Counted from the first letter of the stretch, positions 8,564-17,434 are shown. The stretch is 64,000 nt of DNA from Sphingobium sp. AP50 (GCF_900109095.1 NZ_FNYZ01000013.1:62001-126000), one strand, 5' to 3'. Numbers and translations: made by a program. The notes: generated by a model not told the origin, from the letters alone.

Positions 8564-8937
8564 CGGAAACCAGCCATCCTTCGGCTCCACTGAAAGGCGA
8601 TGACCCCGCCCTTGACCGGCTGGATCAGCGTGGCGGCCAGCAGGATCGCCAGGGATGGCCAGATCACCGCCTGCCATCCCATCGGAATGGACAGTGCGGC
8701 ATTCACCTCTATCATCAAGGGCAAGAGAATATGCCCCAGGAGCAGGATCACGATATAAGCGGGGAAGTCGTCCGCCTGATGCCCGTCCAGTGGCTGGCCG
8801 CAATGCGGGCAGGCGGATGCGGTTTTCAGGAAGCGCGCGAACATCCGCCCTTCGCCACAGGCCGGGCAGCGGCCGCGCAGCCCATGGGCGATGGCCGGGC
8901 CGATCGGGCGGTCTGGATGCGGGGCGGGATCGGTCAT
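8560..8937 (-). CDS. DUF983 family zinc-ribbon membrane protein
   Basis: The 125-residue protein has an N-terminal zinc ribbon (CPACGEGRMF ... CPHCG) followed by two hydrophobic helices, the standard DUF983 plan. In alphaproteobacteria such genes often lie with cytochrome oxidase genes, but none is near. The ATG at 8937 is preferred over a TTG at 8973. Its stop codon (8560-8562) overlaps the thioesterase stop (8561-8563), a tight tail-to-tail junction. Confidence 0.85.
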   Translation of the reverse strand: MTDPAPHPDRPIGPAIAHGLRGRCPACGEGRMFARFLKTASACPHCGQPLDGHQADDFPAYIVILLLGHILLPLMIEVNAALSIPMGWQAVIWPSLAILLAATLIQPVKGGVIAFQWSRRMAGFR

Positions 8938-9029
8938 GGGATCGGGGCTAAGGGGTCGGCTGCCCGCGCGCAACAGAGCATCGCGCGCCTATTTCCTTTC
9001 GCTGATCGTAAAGATTGTTAAGAAGCGCC

Positions 9030-10220
9030 ATGCGCCTGCCCGGTCCCGACGAAATCTTCTGCCTGTTCGACGATGCGCGTGCGCAGGGCGCGGCGCTGGC
9101 GCGGCTCTATCGCGATCCGGTGGGGATCGTCGCGGCGCAGACCATGGCGGAGGTACAGCCTGCGCTCGACCGGCTGGCCGAAGCGCGCGAGGATGGCCTG
9201 CATGTGGCGGGCTATATGGCCTATGAGGCGGGGCTGGCGCTGGAAGAGCGGCTGGCGCCGATCGCGCAGCGGCGCGGCGGCAATGGGCAGCCGCTGCTGT
9301 GGTTCGGCCTTTATGAAGGGGTCCGGCTGATCGCACCGGACGATTTGCCCGCGATGCTGCCCGATCCCTCCGGCGCCTCTGTCGGTCCGTTGCGGCCGCT
9401 GGTGGATGAGGCGGCCTATCATGCGGCCTTTGACCAGGTGCAGGATTATATCCGGGCGGGCGACATTTATCAGGTCAACCTGACCTTCCCCTGCGATGTC
9501 GATATCGCAGGCGATCCGATGGCGCTCTATGCCGCGATCCGTCCGCGTGCGGCGGCGGGCTATGGCGGGATCATGCGCACCGGCGCGCAGACCATCCTGT
9601 CCTTTTCGCCCGAGCTGTTCTTTACGCAGGTGCGTGGCCAGCTGACCGCGCGGCCGATGAAGGGCACGGCGACCCGCGCGGCCGACGCTGCGCAGGATGA
9701 GGCGCAGGCGCGCTGGCTGGAAAGCGACGCCAAGCAGCGGGCGGAAAATCTGATGATCGTCGATCTGTTGCGCAACGACCTGTCGCGCGTGTCCTGCGCG
9801 GGGAGCGTCATCGTGCCGGATTTGTTCAAGGTCGAAACCTATCCGACCGTGCATCAACTGGTGTCGACGGTGCGCGCGCGCATCCTGCCCGGCCTGTCGC
9901 CGGTGGATGTGCTGCGCATACTCTTCCCCTGCGGATCGATCACCGGCGCGCCCAAGGTGCGGGCGATGGAGATTATCGACGCGGTCGAGCCGCATGCGCG
10001 CGGCGTCTACACCGGGGCGATGGGCTGGATCGATCCGGAAGGCGACGCCGCCTTCAATGTTGCCATTCGTACCATTTGCGTCGAAGAGGGGGCAGGGACC
10101 GGGCGGCTTGGCCTGGGTTCGGGCGTGGTCGCGGATTCGGAAGGTGATTCCGAATGGGCCGAATGTCTGGCGAAAGGCCGCTTCCTGTCCGTTGTTGACG
10201 CATCGCACGCTGGAGCTTGA
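9030..10220 (+). CDS. pabB: Aminodeoxychorismate synthase component I
   Basis: PabB converts chorismate plus ammonia to 4-amino-4-deoxychorismate for folate synthesis. The 396-residue protein has the chorismate-binding C-terminus with RPMKGTATR (the Lys in this motif marks PabB rather than TrpE), LRNDLSRV, FPCGSITGAPKVRAMEII and GAMGWIDPEGDAAFNVAIRT. ATG at 9030 opens MRLPGPDEIFCLFDDA. It overlaps the following pabC-like gene, giving a two-gene unit. No glutamine amidotransferase (pabA) is in the window. Confidence 0.92.
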   Translation: MRLPGPDEIFCLFDDARAQGAALARLYRDPVGIVAAQTMAEVQPALDRLAEAREDGLHVAGYMAYEAGLALEERLAPIAQRRGGNGQPLLWFGLYEGVRLIAPDDLPAMLPDPSGASVGPLRPLVDEAAYHAAFDQVQDYIRAGDIYQVNLTFPCDVDIAGDPMALYAAIRPRAAAGYGGIMRTGAQTILSFSPELFFTQVRGQLTARPMKGTATRAADAAQDEAQARWLESDAKQRAENLMIVDLLRNDLSRVSCAGSVIVPDLFKVETYPTVHQLVSTVRARILPGLSPVDVLRILFPCGSITGAPKVRAMEIIDAVEPHARGVYTGAMGWIDPEGDAAFNVAIRTICVEEGAGTGRLGLGSGVVADSEGDSEWAECLAKGRFLSVVDASHAGA

Positions 10221-10228
10221 AGTTTTCC

Positions 10229-10852
10229 ATGGCATTGGCTGACGGACGGTTCGACCTGCTGGAAACCATGGCTTTCGATCCGCTCGAAGGCGTTCGCTTG
10301 CTGGACCTGCATCTGACCCGGATGAAGGCGAGTGCGCAGGCGCTGGGCTTCAGCTTCGATCGGCATGATGTCCGTAACGAATTGCAGGCCGCGACCTTCC
10401 GTCTGCGCGAACGCAGCCGGGTGCGGCTGATGGTGTCGCGCCGGGGATCGGTAGCGATCGAGGTGCGCGATCATCTGGCCTGGCCCGACGCGATCATGAA
10501 GGTCGCTGCGGTGCCGCGCCATGCGCCCGCACAGGACCCGCGCCTGCTGCACAAGACCACCGACCGCAGCCTGTACAAGGATGCGCTGCGGCGTGGCGGC
10601 ACCTATGAGGTGTTGCTGATCGACGCGCAGGGCTATCTGACCGAGGGATGTTTTTCGTCCCTGTTCGTCGAGCGGGGGGACAAGCTGGTGACGCCGCCGC
10701 TTTCGCGCGGGATTTTGCCCGGCATATTGCGCCAGAGCCTGATCGACATGGGCGAGGCGGTGGAGGGCGACCTGCGCCCCTATGATCTGGAGAACGGCTT
10801 CTTCATCGGCAATGCCGCGCGGGGCATGGTCGCCGCCACGCTGGCGCGATAG
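10229..10852 (+). CDS. pabC: Aminotransferase class IV, probable aminodeoxychorismate lyase
   Basis: The 207-residue PLP-dependent fold-type IV enzyme follows pabB. HKTTDRSLYKDALR carries the expected Lys, and LTEGCFSSLFVERGDKLVTPPLSRGILPGI is the standard substrate-loop region. It most likely releases pyruvate from aminodeoxychorismate to give p-aminobenzoate. At about 207 residues it is shorter than typical PabC (about 270), lacking part of the N-terminus, but pabB neighbours with this short form are usual. Start is uncertain: ATG 10229, or TTG 10217 overlapping the pabB stop. Confidence 0.82.
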   Translation: MALADGRFDLLETMAFDPLEGVRLLDLHLTRMKASAQALGFSFDRHDVRNELQAATFRLRERSRVRLMVSRRGSVAIEVRDHLAWPDAIMKVAAVPRHAPAQDPRLLHKTTDRSLYKDALRRGGTYEVLLIDAQGYLTEGCFSSLFVERGDKLVTPPLSRGILPGILRQSLIDMGEAVEGDLRPYDLENGFFIGNAARGMVAATLAR

Positions 10853-10979
10853 CCACGCTATTCTGTCGTAAAGCCAATAAGCGCCATCTGGCCGGTTGCC
10901 CCTTTCTCCGTTGCGCACTAAGGGACGCCGCGTCCGCTTCTATTGCGGGCCTCGGGGATTCTTTCGAAAGATTATTACC

Positions 10980-12182
10980 ATGAGCCAGACTTCCGCTGCC
11001 CTCGGTCGCATCCAGCCGTCCGCCACGCTCGCCATGAGCGCCCGCGTGAACGCGCTCAAAGCCGAAGGTGTGGACGTTATTGGCCTGTCGGCCGGCGAAC
11101 CCGATTTCGACACACCCGACTTTGTCAAAGAGGCGGGTATTGAGGCCATTCGCAAGAATCTGACCCGTTATACCGACGTGGACGGCACCGCCGACGTCAA
11201 GGAAGCGGTCGCCTTCAAGTTCAAGCGCGACAATGGCCTGATCTACAAGCGCAGCCAGATCAGCGTCAATTCGGGCGGCAAGCACACTTTGTTCAACGCG
11301 CTGGTCGCGACCGTCGATGCGGGCGATGAAGTCATCATCCCGGCGCCTTACTGGGTCAGCTATCCCGACATCGTGAACTTCGCGGGCGGCAAGCCGGTCT
11401 TCATCGAAGGCCCGGCGTCGCAGGGCTACAAGATCACTGCTGCTCAGTTGGAAGCTGCGATCACGCCGCGCACCAAGTGGGTGATGCTCAATTCGCCGTC
11501 CAACCCCTCGGGCGCGGCCTATTCGGCGGACGAGCTGAAGGCGCTGGCCGATGTGCTGCTGCGTCACCCGCATGTGCTGGTGATGACCGACGACATGTAT
11601 GAGCATGTCTGGTACGCATCGACCCCGTTCGCGACCATCGCGCAGGTCTGCCCGGAGCTGTATGACCGCACGCTGACGGTCAATGGCTGCTCCAAGGCTT
11701 TCTCGATGACCGGCTGGCGCATCGGCTTTGCCGGTGGCCCGGAATGGATCATCAAGGCGATGAGCAAGCTGCAATCGCAGTCGACCAGCAATCCCTGCTC
11801 GATCAGCCAGGCCGCTGCTGTCGCCGCGCTGACCGGCCCGCAGGATTTTCTGGAGGAGCGCAACAGCGTGTTCAAGAAGCGTCGCGACATGGTGGTTGCC
11901 ATGCTGAACGACGCGCCGGGCCTCGACTGCCCGACGCCCGAAGGCGCCTTCTACGTCTATCCCGACGCCAGCGGCGTGATCGGCAAGACCACGCCCAAGG
12001 GCGTGCTGATCGACAGCGACGAAACGCTGATCGGTTACTTCCTGGACGAAGCCAAGGTTGCCGCTGTGCATGGCGCTGCCTTCGGTCTGTCGCCAGCCTT
12101 CCGCATCAGCTACGCCACCTCGGATGAGGTGCTGAAGAAGGCGTGCACGCGCATTCAGGAAGCCTGCGCCGCGCTGAAATAA
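10980..12182 (+). CDS. aspC: Class I aspartate/aromatic aminotransferase
   Basis: The 400-residue PLP enzyme transfers the amino group between aspartate and 2-oxoglutarate. NGCSKAFSMTGWRIGFAGG carries the PLP lysine (about residue 239); LSAGEPDFDTPDF near the start and LNSPSNPSGAAYS are family motifs. The Ib subgroup (AspAT of Rhizobium/Thermus type) is the best match, so AatA is an alternative name; broad specificity, including prephenate, cannot be excluded. The ATG at 10980 follows GAAAG. A terminator closes the gene at 12240. Confidence 0.9.
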   Translation: MSQTSAALGRIQPSATLAMSARVNALKAEGVDVIGLSAGEPDFDTPDFVKEAGIEAIRKNLTRYTDVDGTADVKEAVAFKFKRDNGLIYKRSQISVNSGGKHTLFNALVATVDAGDEVIIPAPYWVSYPDIVNFAGGKPVFIEGPASQGYKITAAQLEAAITPRTKWVMLNSPSNPSGAAYSADELKALADVLLRHPHVLVMTDDMYEHVWYASTPFATIAQVCPELYDRTLTVNGCSKAFSMTGWRIGFAGGPEWIIKAMSKLQSQSTSNPCSISQAAAVAALTGPQDFLEERNSVFKKRRDMVVAMLNDAPGLDCPTPEGAFYVYPDASGVIGKTTPKGVLIDSDETLIGYFLDEAKVAAVHGAAFGLSPAFRISYATSDEVLKKACTRIQEACAALK

Positions 12183-12216
12183 GCCGTCGCGACTTCGCAG
12201 TTGCGACATAGGGAAG

Positions 12217-12240
12217 ACCGGTGTGAAAGCGCCGGTTTTT
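12217..12240 (+). terminator. Intrinsic terminator after aspC
   Basis: ACCGGTG and CGCCGGT pair with one G-U around a six-base loop and are followed by TTTTT. It begins 34 bases after the aminotransferase stop codon. Confidence 0.8.
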
Positions 12241-12478
12241 CTGTCAGATCAAAAAATGGAAACGGTCTTTTTCGCGCCGCACCGTCTTGCGATTGTCGCC
12301 GGGCGCTCTATATGCCCGTTGCACAAAGAAACTGAATAAGAGGCTGCGTTCGTCGTTCTCTTGCCCACATTGGTCGAAACCCGCTCATGCAGGGCCGGCC
12401 GTTCAGTCAGGGGCAAGGCGCATGGATATAGCCGGACAGCCGGTAGAACCGGCAATAGAAGGTAGAAAGGCGTTTGCC

Positions 12479-12631
12479 ATGATGGCGTTTCTGAAATCCG
12501 ACCTGTTCCTGCGCTTTCTGGGCGGGTTTGCGATCGGCGCTGTCGGCATGGTCATGCTCCAGCCCGAAGAGCCGCCGATGTTCGGCTCCACCGCTGTTGC
12601 GGCGACCCAGAGCCATGGTGCGGCGCTCTAA
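12479..12631 (+). CDS. 50-residue membrane micro-protein upstream of msrA
   Basis: The short ORF reads MMAFLKSDLFLRFLGGFAIG followed by a hydrophobic stretch, then a polar tail ending TQSHGAAL. One transmembrane helix (about residues 8-30) is likely. AAAGG lies about eight bases before the first of two tandem ATG codons. It overlaps the msrA start by 17 bases, which suggests coupled translation. No family is recognised; the 12241-12478 leader shows nothing else. Confidence 0.5.
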   Translation: MMAFLKSDLFLRFLGGFAIGAVGMVMLQPEEPPMFGSTAVAATQSHGAAL

Positions 12632-13289
12632 GGCCCTTTCTCTATTCTTTCTCGCGGCGTTTGCCGCCGCTTTGCCTGCACATGCCCAATCGCCCCAACT
12701 GGCGCCGGTCCCCGCGATAGACGCCGCGCTGACCCGCAAGCTGGAAACCGCCATTTTCGCGGGCGGCTGCTATTGGGGCGTGGAGGGCGTCTTCTCCCAT
12801 GTCAAAGGTGTCCATCTCGCCGTCTCCGGCTTTGCCGGTGGTCCGCGCGATCGCCGGGTCGATTATGAGGCGGTGAGCGAGGGCGATACCGGCTTTGCCG
12901 AGTCGGTCCGGGTGACTTATGATCCCGCGCAGGTCAGCTATGGCACATTGCTGCGCATCTTCTTCTCGGTCGTCGCCGATCCGACCACGCTCAACTATCA
13001 GCGGCCCGATAGCGGCACCCAATATCGCAGCGCGCTGTTCCCACTGAATGCGGAGCAGGACCGGGCGGCCCGTGCCTATCTGGTGCAACTGGGCAAGTCC
13101 GGCCTGTGGCGCGACCCGATCGTGACGCGGGTGGAGGTTTTCACCGGCTTTCAGGATGCGGCGGCCGACCATCAGGATTTCGCGCGCAAAAATCCCTGGC
13201 ACCCCTATATCCTGCGCTGGGACAAGCCGAAGATCGCGGCGCTCAAGACGATGTTCCCGGCGCTTTACCGGGAAAAGCCGTCGGCCTGA
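12615..13289 (+). CDS. msrA: Periplasmic peptide-methionine (S)-S-oxide reductase
   Basis: MsrA reduces methionine S-sulfoxide in proteins. The active-site motif AGGCYWGVEGVF has Cys52 as the nucleophile. Unlike cytoplasmic MsrA, this 224-residue precursor starts with a signal peptide (MVRRSKALSLFFLAAFAAALPAHAQS is cleavable after AHA), so it is exported. The rest matches MsrA well (SGFAGGPRDRRVDYEAVSEGDTGFAE, HQDFARKNPWHPYI). It needs a periplasmic reductant, which is not in the window. ATG 12615 or GTG 12618 could start it. Confidence 0.9.
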   Translation: MVRRSKALSLFFLAAFAAALPAHAQSPQLAPVPAIDAALTRKLETAIFAGGCYWGVEGVFSHVKGVHLAVSGFAGGPRDRRVDYEAVSEGDTGFAESVRVTYDPAQVSYGTLLRIFFSVVADPTTLNYQRPDSGTQYRSALFPLNAEQDRAARAYLVQLGKSGLWRDPIVTRVEVFTGFQDAAADHQDFARKNPWHPYILRWDKPKIAALKTMFPALYREKPSA

Positions 13290-13356
13290 TCCGCCGCGCT
13301 TGCCATTGGCGCCAGCGTGCCTACCTCCTGTCCGCGACAGGATAAGGAGCATTGCC

Positions 13357-14472
13357 ATGGGCGAAACGCGCGGCCTCAAGATCATGACCACATTGGCGCA
13401 GGACGGCCGGTTAACCGTGGAACTGGTCGAGGAAAGCCTGCCGCCGCCCACCGGCCATGAGATGCTGATCCGGGTCGAGGCGGCGCCGATCAATCCGTCC
13501 GATCTGGGACTGTTGTTCGGCCCGGCCGATGTCGCCAATGCCGACTATAGCGATGGCCGGATCGTGGCGCAGATGCCCGACGCGGCGGTGCGGGCCATGG
13601 CGGCGCGAATCGGCGAGGCGATGCCGGTCGGCAATGAAGGCGCGGGGACGGTGATCGCTGCGGGTGACGCGGCCGAGGCGCAGGCGCTGCTGGGCCAGCG
13701 GGTCGCCTGCGTACCGGGCGGAATGTTCGCGCAATATCGGTTGGTGGATGCCCGGTCCGTGCTGCCCTTGCCGGACGGGGCGAGCGCCGAAGAAGGGGCG
13801 TCCGCCTTCGTCAATCCGCTGACGGCACTGGGCTTTGTCGAAACCGCGCGGGCGCAGGGGCATAAGGCGATCGTCCACACCGCCGCCGCCTCCAATCTGG
13901 GGCAGATGCTGGTGCGTATTTGCCAGGAGGATGGCGTGCCGCTGGTCAACATCGTCCGCAGTCCGGCGCAGGCGGAAACGCTTCGGGCGCTGGAGGCGGA
14001 ATATGTGCTGGACAGTTCGCAGGCGGATTTTGCCGACGCGTTGCGCGATGCGATCGAGGCGACGGGGGCGACCATTGCTTTCGACGCGATTGGCGGCGGC
14101 ACGCTGGTCGGGCAGATATTGGACGCCATGGAACGCGCTGCCAGCAAGGGCGCGGCCTATAGCCGCTATGGCTCCGACGTACTGAAGCAGGCCTATATCT
14201 ATGGCGCGCTCGACACGGCGCCCACGGTCATCACCCGCAGTTTCGGTTTCGGCTGGAGCGTGGGCGGTTGGCTGCTCTTCCCCTTCCTCCAGCGTGCCGG
14301 GGCGGAGACGGTGGCACGGATGCGCCAGCGGGTGCGCGACAATCTGACCACCACCTTCGCCAGTTCCTACAAGGCGCGCATTTCGCTCAAGGAGGCGCTG
14401 AGCCGCGATGCGGTGATGGCCTATAATGCCCGGCGCACGGGGGAGAAATATCTGATCCTGCCCAACGGGTGA
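13357..14472 (+). CDS. Zinc-type alcohol dehydrogenase-like (MDR) oxidoreductase
   Basis: The 371-residue medium-chain dehydrogenase has the GroES-like fold (APINPSDLGLLFG, then GNEGAGTVIAAG) and a nucleotide-binding domain (VHTAAASNLGQMLVRI). It lacks the structural-zinc cysteine cluster, placing it with the quinone/enoyl reductase branch, presumably NADPH-dependent. AAGGAG sits seven bases before the ATG at 13357. It faces the SDR gene tail to tail. Substrate is unknown. Confidence 0.85.
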   Translation: MGETRGLKIMTTLAQDGRLTVELVEESLPPPTGHEMLIRVEAAPINPSDLGLLFGPADVANADYSDGRIVAQMPDAAVRAMAARIGEAMPVGNEGAGTVIAAGDAAEAQALLGQRVACVPGGMFAQYRLVDARSVLPLPDGASAEEGASAFVNPLTALGFVETARAQGHKAIVHTAAASNLGQMLVRICQEDGVPLVNIVRSPAQAETLRALEAEYVLDSSQADFADALRDAIEATGATIAFDAIGGGTLVGQILDAMERAASKGAAYSRYGSDVLKQAYIYGALDTAPTVITRSFGFGWSVGGWLLFPFLQRAGAETVARMRQRVRDNLTTTFASSYKARISLKEALSRDAVMAYNARRTGEKYLILPNG

Positions 14473-14504
14473 GGGGAGAGAGCGTAATGCCCCCTCCCGC
14501 TAAC

Positions 14505-15278
14505 TTATTTGGTGGTGTAGCCGCCATTGACCAGGATGGTCTGGCCGGTCATCCACCAGCCGTCCGATACCAGCATCCTGATCCAGGGTACGATATCCTT
14601 GATGTCGGTGAGGCCGGTCTTGGAGAAGGGCGAGAGCGCGGCGGCCGAGCGATGATAGGCGACGGCCTCCTCACCCTCCGTCGGATAGAAAAAGGACGTG
14701 TCCATCGGGCCGGGGCCGATCGCGGTGACGGAAATGCCGCGTGCGCCAAATTCCTTGGAGGCGGCGCGGGTGAAATGTTCGACCGGCGCCTTGGTGCCGG
14801 CATAGGCGGCGTAGAAGGGCGTGTAGGCCCCCAGCAGTGACGTCACCAGCGTACAGATTTTGCCATTATCCTGCACATGCTTGCCCGCTTCGCGCAGGAA
14901 GAAGAAGGCGCTCTTGGCGTTCACCGCGCTCATTTCGTCATATTCGCCTTCGCTGATCTCGGTGAAGGGCTTTTTCAGCACCTTGCCCACGGTGTTGATG
15001 GCGATATGCGGATTACCGAAGGCGGCGGCGGTATCGGCGAACAATTTCTCTACAGCTGCGGCGGAGGTCAGATCTGCTTGAAAGGCTTCCGCCTGCGCGC
15101 CGGTGGCCCGGACGGCCGCGACCGTTTCTTCGGTTTCGGCAGCGGAGGCGGGGCTGTTATAGTGGATGGCGACGGCAGCGGCGCCCTGGGCCGCGAGATC
15201 GCGAGCGATCAGGCCGCCCAGATTCTTGCCGCCGCCCGCGATCAGCACCGTTTTTCCCGCGATTTGATGGTCCGTCAT
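14505..15278 (-). CDS. Short-chain dehydrogenase/reductase
   Basis: The 257-residue SDR has a Rossmann motif near the N-terminus (VLIAGGGKNLGG, a variant of TGxxxGxG), NTVGK in place of NNAG, catalytic Ser in LVTSLLGAYTPFYAAYAGTK with the YxxxK pattern, and a C-terminal VNGGYTTK. It is divergent from an AraC-family regulator, with two palindromes between them, so the regulator probably controls it. Substrate unknown. Confidence 0.88.
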   Translation of the reverse strand: MTDHQIAGKTVLIAGGGKNLGGLIARDLAAQGAAAVAIHYNSPASAAETEETVAAVRATGAQAEAFQADLTSAAAVEKLFADTAAAFGNPHIAINTVGKVLKKPFTEISEGEYDEMSAVNAKSAFFFLREAGKHVQDNGKICTLVTSLLGAYTPFYAAYAGTKAPVEHFTRAASKEFGARGISVTAIGPGPMDTSFFYPTEGEEAVAYHRSAAALSPFSKTGLTDIKDIVPWIRMLVSDGWWMTGQTILVNGGYTTK

Positions 15279-15353
15279 GGCAGCTCCGTCCTTCTGTCTG
15301 GATGATGTGCTGTCAGTTTATCGGTCGTAAAACATGCCCGCTTCCGCATTTCG

Positions 15354-15388
15354 GCAAATTTGCTTAATCTGGCGCAAACTCTTTGCGC
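15354..15388. promoter_or_regulatory. Two palindromes between SDR and AraC genes, candidate operator
   Basis: GCAAATTTGC (15354-15363) and GCGCAAA-CTC-TTTGCGC (15372-15388) are both perfect and share the GCAAA half-site. The second ends two bases before the GGAGAG ribosome site of the AraC gene. This fits autoregulation and joint control of the SDR gene. Confidence 0.45.
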
Positions 15389-15398
15389 AGGAGAGTCG

Positions 15399-16271
15399 AT
15401 GAACGATAACGAGCTTCGCGTCTGGGATGGGAAACGACCCTTGCTGCGCCGCGCGATCGTGGAAAGGCGACAGATGGAAGTCGGAGCGCTGGGCATCGTG
15501 TCCGCGACCGAGACGCTGGCGCAGGCGACCGACTGGTGTTTCGAGGAAGCGCATCACAGCATCGTCGTGCATCTGGGCGGCCGACTCGATCGGATGGAGT
15601 GCGAATTTTCGCAAGGGCCTTCTGGCCGGACACTGCCGGCGGCTGGCGACATATGGATGATCCCGGCGCAATGCCGCTATGCCGCGCTGGCGCAGGGCGA
15701 TCATGCCCGCTTCGTGGAATTTCGCCTGCCGACCTCATGGCTGAAGGATGCGCCATTGACGGCGCGGGTCGGGCATCGCGATCCCTTCATCCATGCCGCC
15801 GCGACGCGCATGGCCGACCTGATGGCGCGACCGGACGATGATCTGGCGGTCATGGCGCTGCATGCCATGGCCGAAGCGCTGAAGCTGCACATGATGGACC
15901 TTTATGGTCGTCAGGGGCGACGGGGTGGCGATAGGACATTGTCGCAGGCGGATCGCGCACGGCTGACGGCGGCGATCCGGGATCGGCTGGATGGGCGGCA
16001 TAGTCTGGCGTCGCTGGCGGCCCTGGTCGACATGGACGTGCGCCGCTTCACCGATGCCTTCCGGCAGGTCTTTGGCACCACACCCTGGCATTATGTGCTG
16101 ACCATGCGGCTGGAGGAAGCCGCGCGGCAGATGCTGGCGACCACGCGCCCGGTGACGGATATCGCGCTGCAACTGGGCTTTTCTACGCCCAGCCATTTCT
16201 CCACGGCCTTCACGCGCCATTTCGGCGTGCCGCCCTCCCGCTATCGCGCGATTGGTGGAAGGACCGTCTGA
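15399..16271 (+). CDS. AraC-family transcriptional regulator
   Basis: The 290-residue protein has an N-terminal sensing region and a C-terminal double helix-turn-helix from about residue 190. The second HTH shows DIALQLGFSTPSHFSTAFTR with the typical FGVPPSRYR end. GGAG precedes the ATG at 15399. Divergence from the SDR gene suggests it regulates that gene, perhaps in response to the SDR substrate. Confidence 0.88.
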   Translation: MNDNELRVWDGKRPLLRRAIVERRQMEVGALGIVSATETLAQATDWCFEEAHHSIVVHLGGRLDRMECEFSQGPSGRTLPAAGDIWMIPAQCRYAALAQGDHARFVEFRLPTSWLKDAPLTARVGHRDPFIHAAATRMADLMARPDDDLAVMALHAMAEALKLHMMDLYGRQGRRGGDRTLSQADRARLTAAIRDRLDGRHSLASLAALVDMDVRRFTDAFRQVFGTTPWHYVLTMRLEEAARQMLATTRPVTDIALQLGFSTPSHFSTAFTRHFGVPPSRYRAIGGRTV

Positions 16272-16296
16272 AGCAGGAGGGTTTCATATGGAATTG

Positions 16297-16371
16297 TCAT
16301 TGCGAGCGCAGCGAGGCAATCCAATGGCGCGACATGGATTGCTTCGCTGCGCTCGCAATGACGGTAGCTAA
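16297..16371. repeat. Palindromic repeat, GTCATTGCGAGCG family, copy 1
   Basis: GTCATTGCGAGCGCAGCGAGG is mirrored by GCTTCGCTGCGCTCGCAATGAC, with ATGGATTG inner pairs. A second copy is at 55147-55214. Confidence 0.85.
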
Positions 16372-16409
16372 AGGAGGGGCAGGTTCGCCCATGTTTCGGC
16401 GAGGAAAAC

Positions 16410-16442
16410 AAAAAGGGCGGCGCCTGATGGCACCGCCCCTTT
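16410..16442 (-). terminator. Intrinsic terminator of infC
   Basis: On the minus strand GGGCGGTGCC, loop ATCA and GGCGCCGCCC are followed by TTTTTG. It starts about 25 bases after the infC stop. Confidence 0.85.
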
Positions 16443-16467
16443 AGAAAATTCATCCGGTGTTGCAGCC

Positions 16468-17013
16468 CTATTTCGGCGCGAGCACCATCAGCATCTGGCG
16501 GCCTTCCATGCGGGGATAGGCTTCGACCTTGGCGATTTCCTGGACATTCTCGGCCACGCGCTGGAGCAGGTTCATGCCCAGCTGTTGGTGGCTGAGCTCG
16601 CGGCCACGGAAGCGCAGGGTGATCTTCACCTTGTCGCCATCGCCAATGAAATCATGGACCTTCTTCATCTTCGTATCATAGTCATGATCGTCGATGTTCG
16701 GACGCATCTTGATCTCTTTGAGTTCTTGCGTCCGCTGGGTCTTGCGAGCGATATTCGCCTTTTTCTGGGCTTCGTACTTGAACTTGCCGATGTCCAGAAA
16801 CTTGCAGACTGGCGGATCAGCGTTCGGAGAGACTTCGACCAGGTCGAGGCCGACGTCGGCTGCCTGCTCGATCGCCTCCTGCGTAAACATCACACCGAGA
16901 TTTTCGCCCTCATCATCGATCACGCGCACCTTGGGCACGTTGATGAATTCATTATAGCGGGGGCCGGACTTCGGCGGCGGCGCCAGCGGGCGGCGCATCA
17001 TCGGGGGACGTAT
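16468..17013 (-). CDS. infC: Translation initiation factor IF-3, apparent AUA start
   Basis: IF-3 binds the 30S subunit, prevents early 50S joining and checks the initiator codon. The protein shows the N-domain (NEFINVPKVRVIDDEGENLG), a linker, and the C-domain (KMRPNIDDHDYDTKMKKVHDFI). The only strong ribosome site (AGGAG, 17026-17022) lies eight bases before an ATA codon at 17013; the first in-frame ATG (17001) is 20 bases away. So a 181-residue product starting from AUA is likely. IF-3 itself discriminates against rare start codons, giving autoregulation as in E. coli, where AUU is used. Confidence 0.92.
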   Translation of the reverse strand: MRPPMMRRPLAPPPKSGPRYNEFINVPKVRVIDDEGENLGVMFTQEAIEQAADVGLDLVEVSPNADPPVCKFLDIGKFKYEAQKKANIARKTQRTQELKEIKMRPNIDDHDYDTKMKKVHDFIGDGDKVKITLRFRGRELSHQQLGMNLLQRVAENVQEIAKVEAYPRMEGRQMLMVLAPK

Positions 17014-17155
17014 AGCGATATCTCCTATGGTCGCTTCAAAAACGAACGGCTCTTAGCGGCTTTTGTGGAAAGCCGAAAGGGGTGCGTGGTTCCGCAGCAA
17101 CGGAATCACGCACCCTTGCGGCATTTCTGCCTCAACGCATGTCGGCATTGCTGGC

Positions 17156-17434
17156 TTAGATGTCAAGGAAGAGGGACATCAGAAGCAATAGAAAAGGGGC
17201 GGCGGCGATCGCAGTTGCGAGGATGAGCGCCGTTTTGGGCCATCGCTTGCGTAACAGAGTGAGCGCGACCATCAGGGCGATGCCGCCGAAGAAAAAATAG
17301 AATGTAGGTGGTGCGCCGGAGCGATGATGATGGCCAACGGTGACACCGACCGACCATATTATAGTTTCAAAAGCGATCAGGCATAGTGCAGCGATGAACG
17401 CTGCACTGCCCGACCGATCTTGATTATATACCAC
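17156..17434 (-). CDS. Small membrane protein downstream of thrS
   Basis: The 92-residue hydrophobic protein has about three transmembrane helices (AFIAALCLIAFETIIWSVGV, TFYFFFGGIALMVALTLL, LILATAIAAAPFLLLLMSLF). It starts at a GTG that overlaps the thrS stop by 11 bases, indicating translational coupling. It is lower in GC than thrS. No family is recognised. Between thrS and infC, it would be on the same transcript. Confidence 0.55.
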   Translation of the reverse strand: MVYNQDRSGSAAFIAALCLIAFETIIWSVGVTVGHHHRSGAPPTFYFFFGGIALMVALTLLRKRWPKTALILATAIAAAPFLLLLMSLFLDI

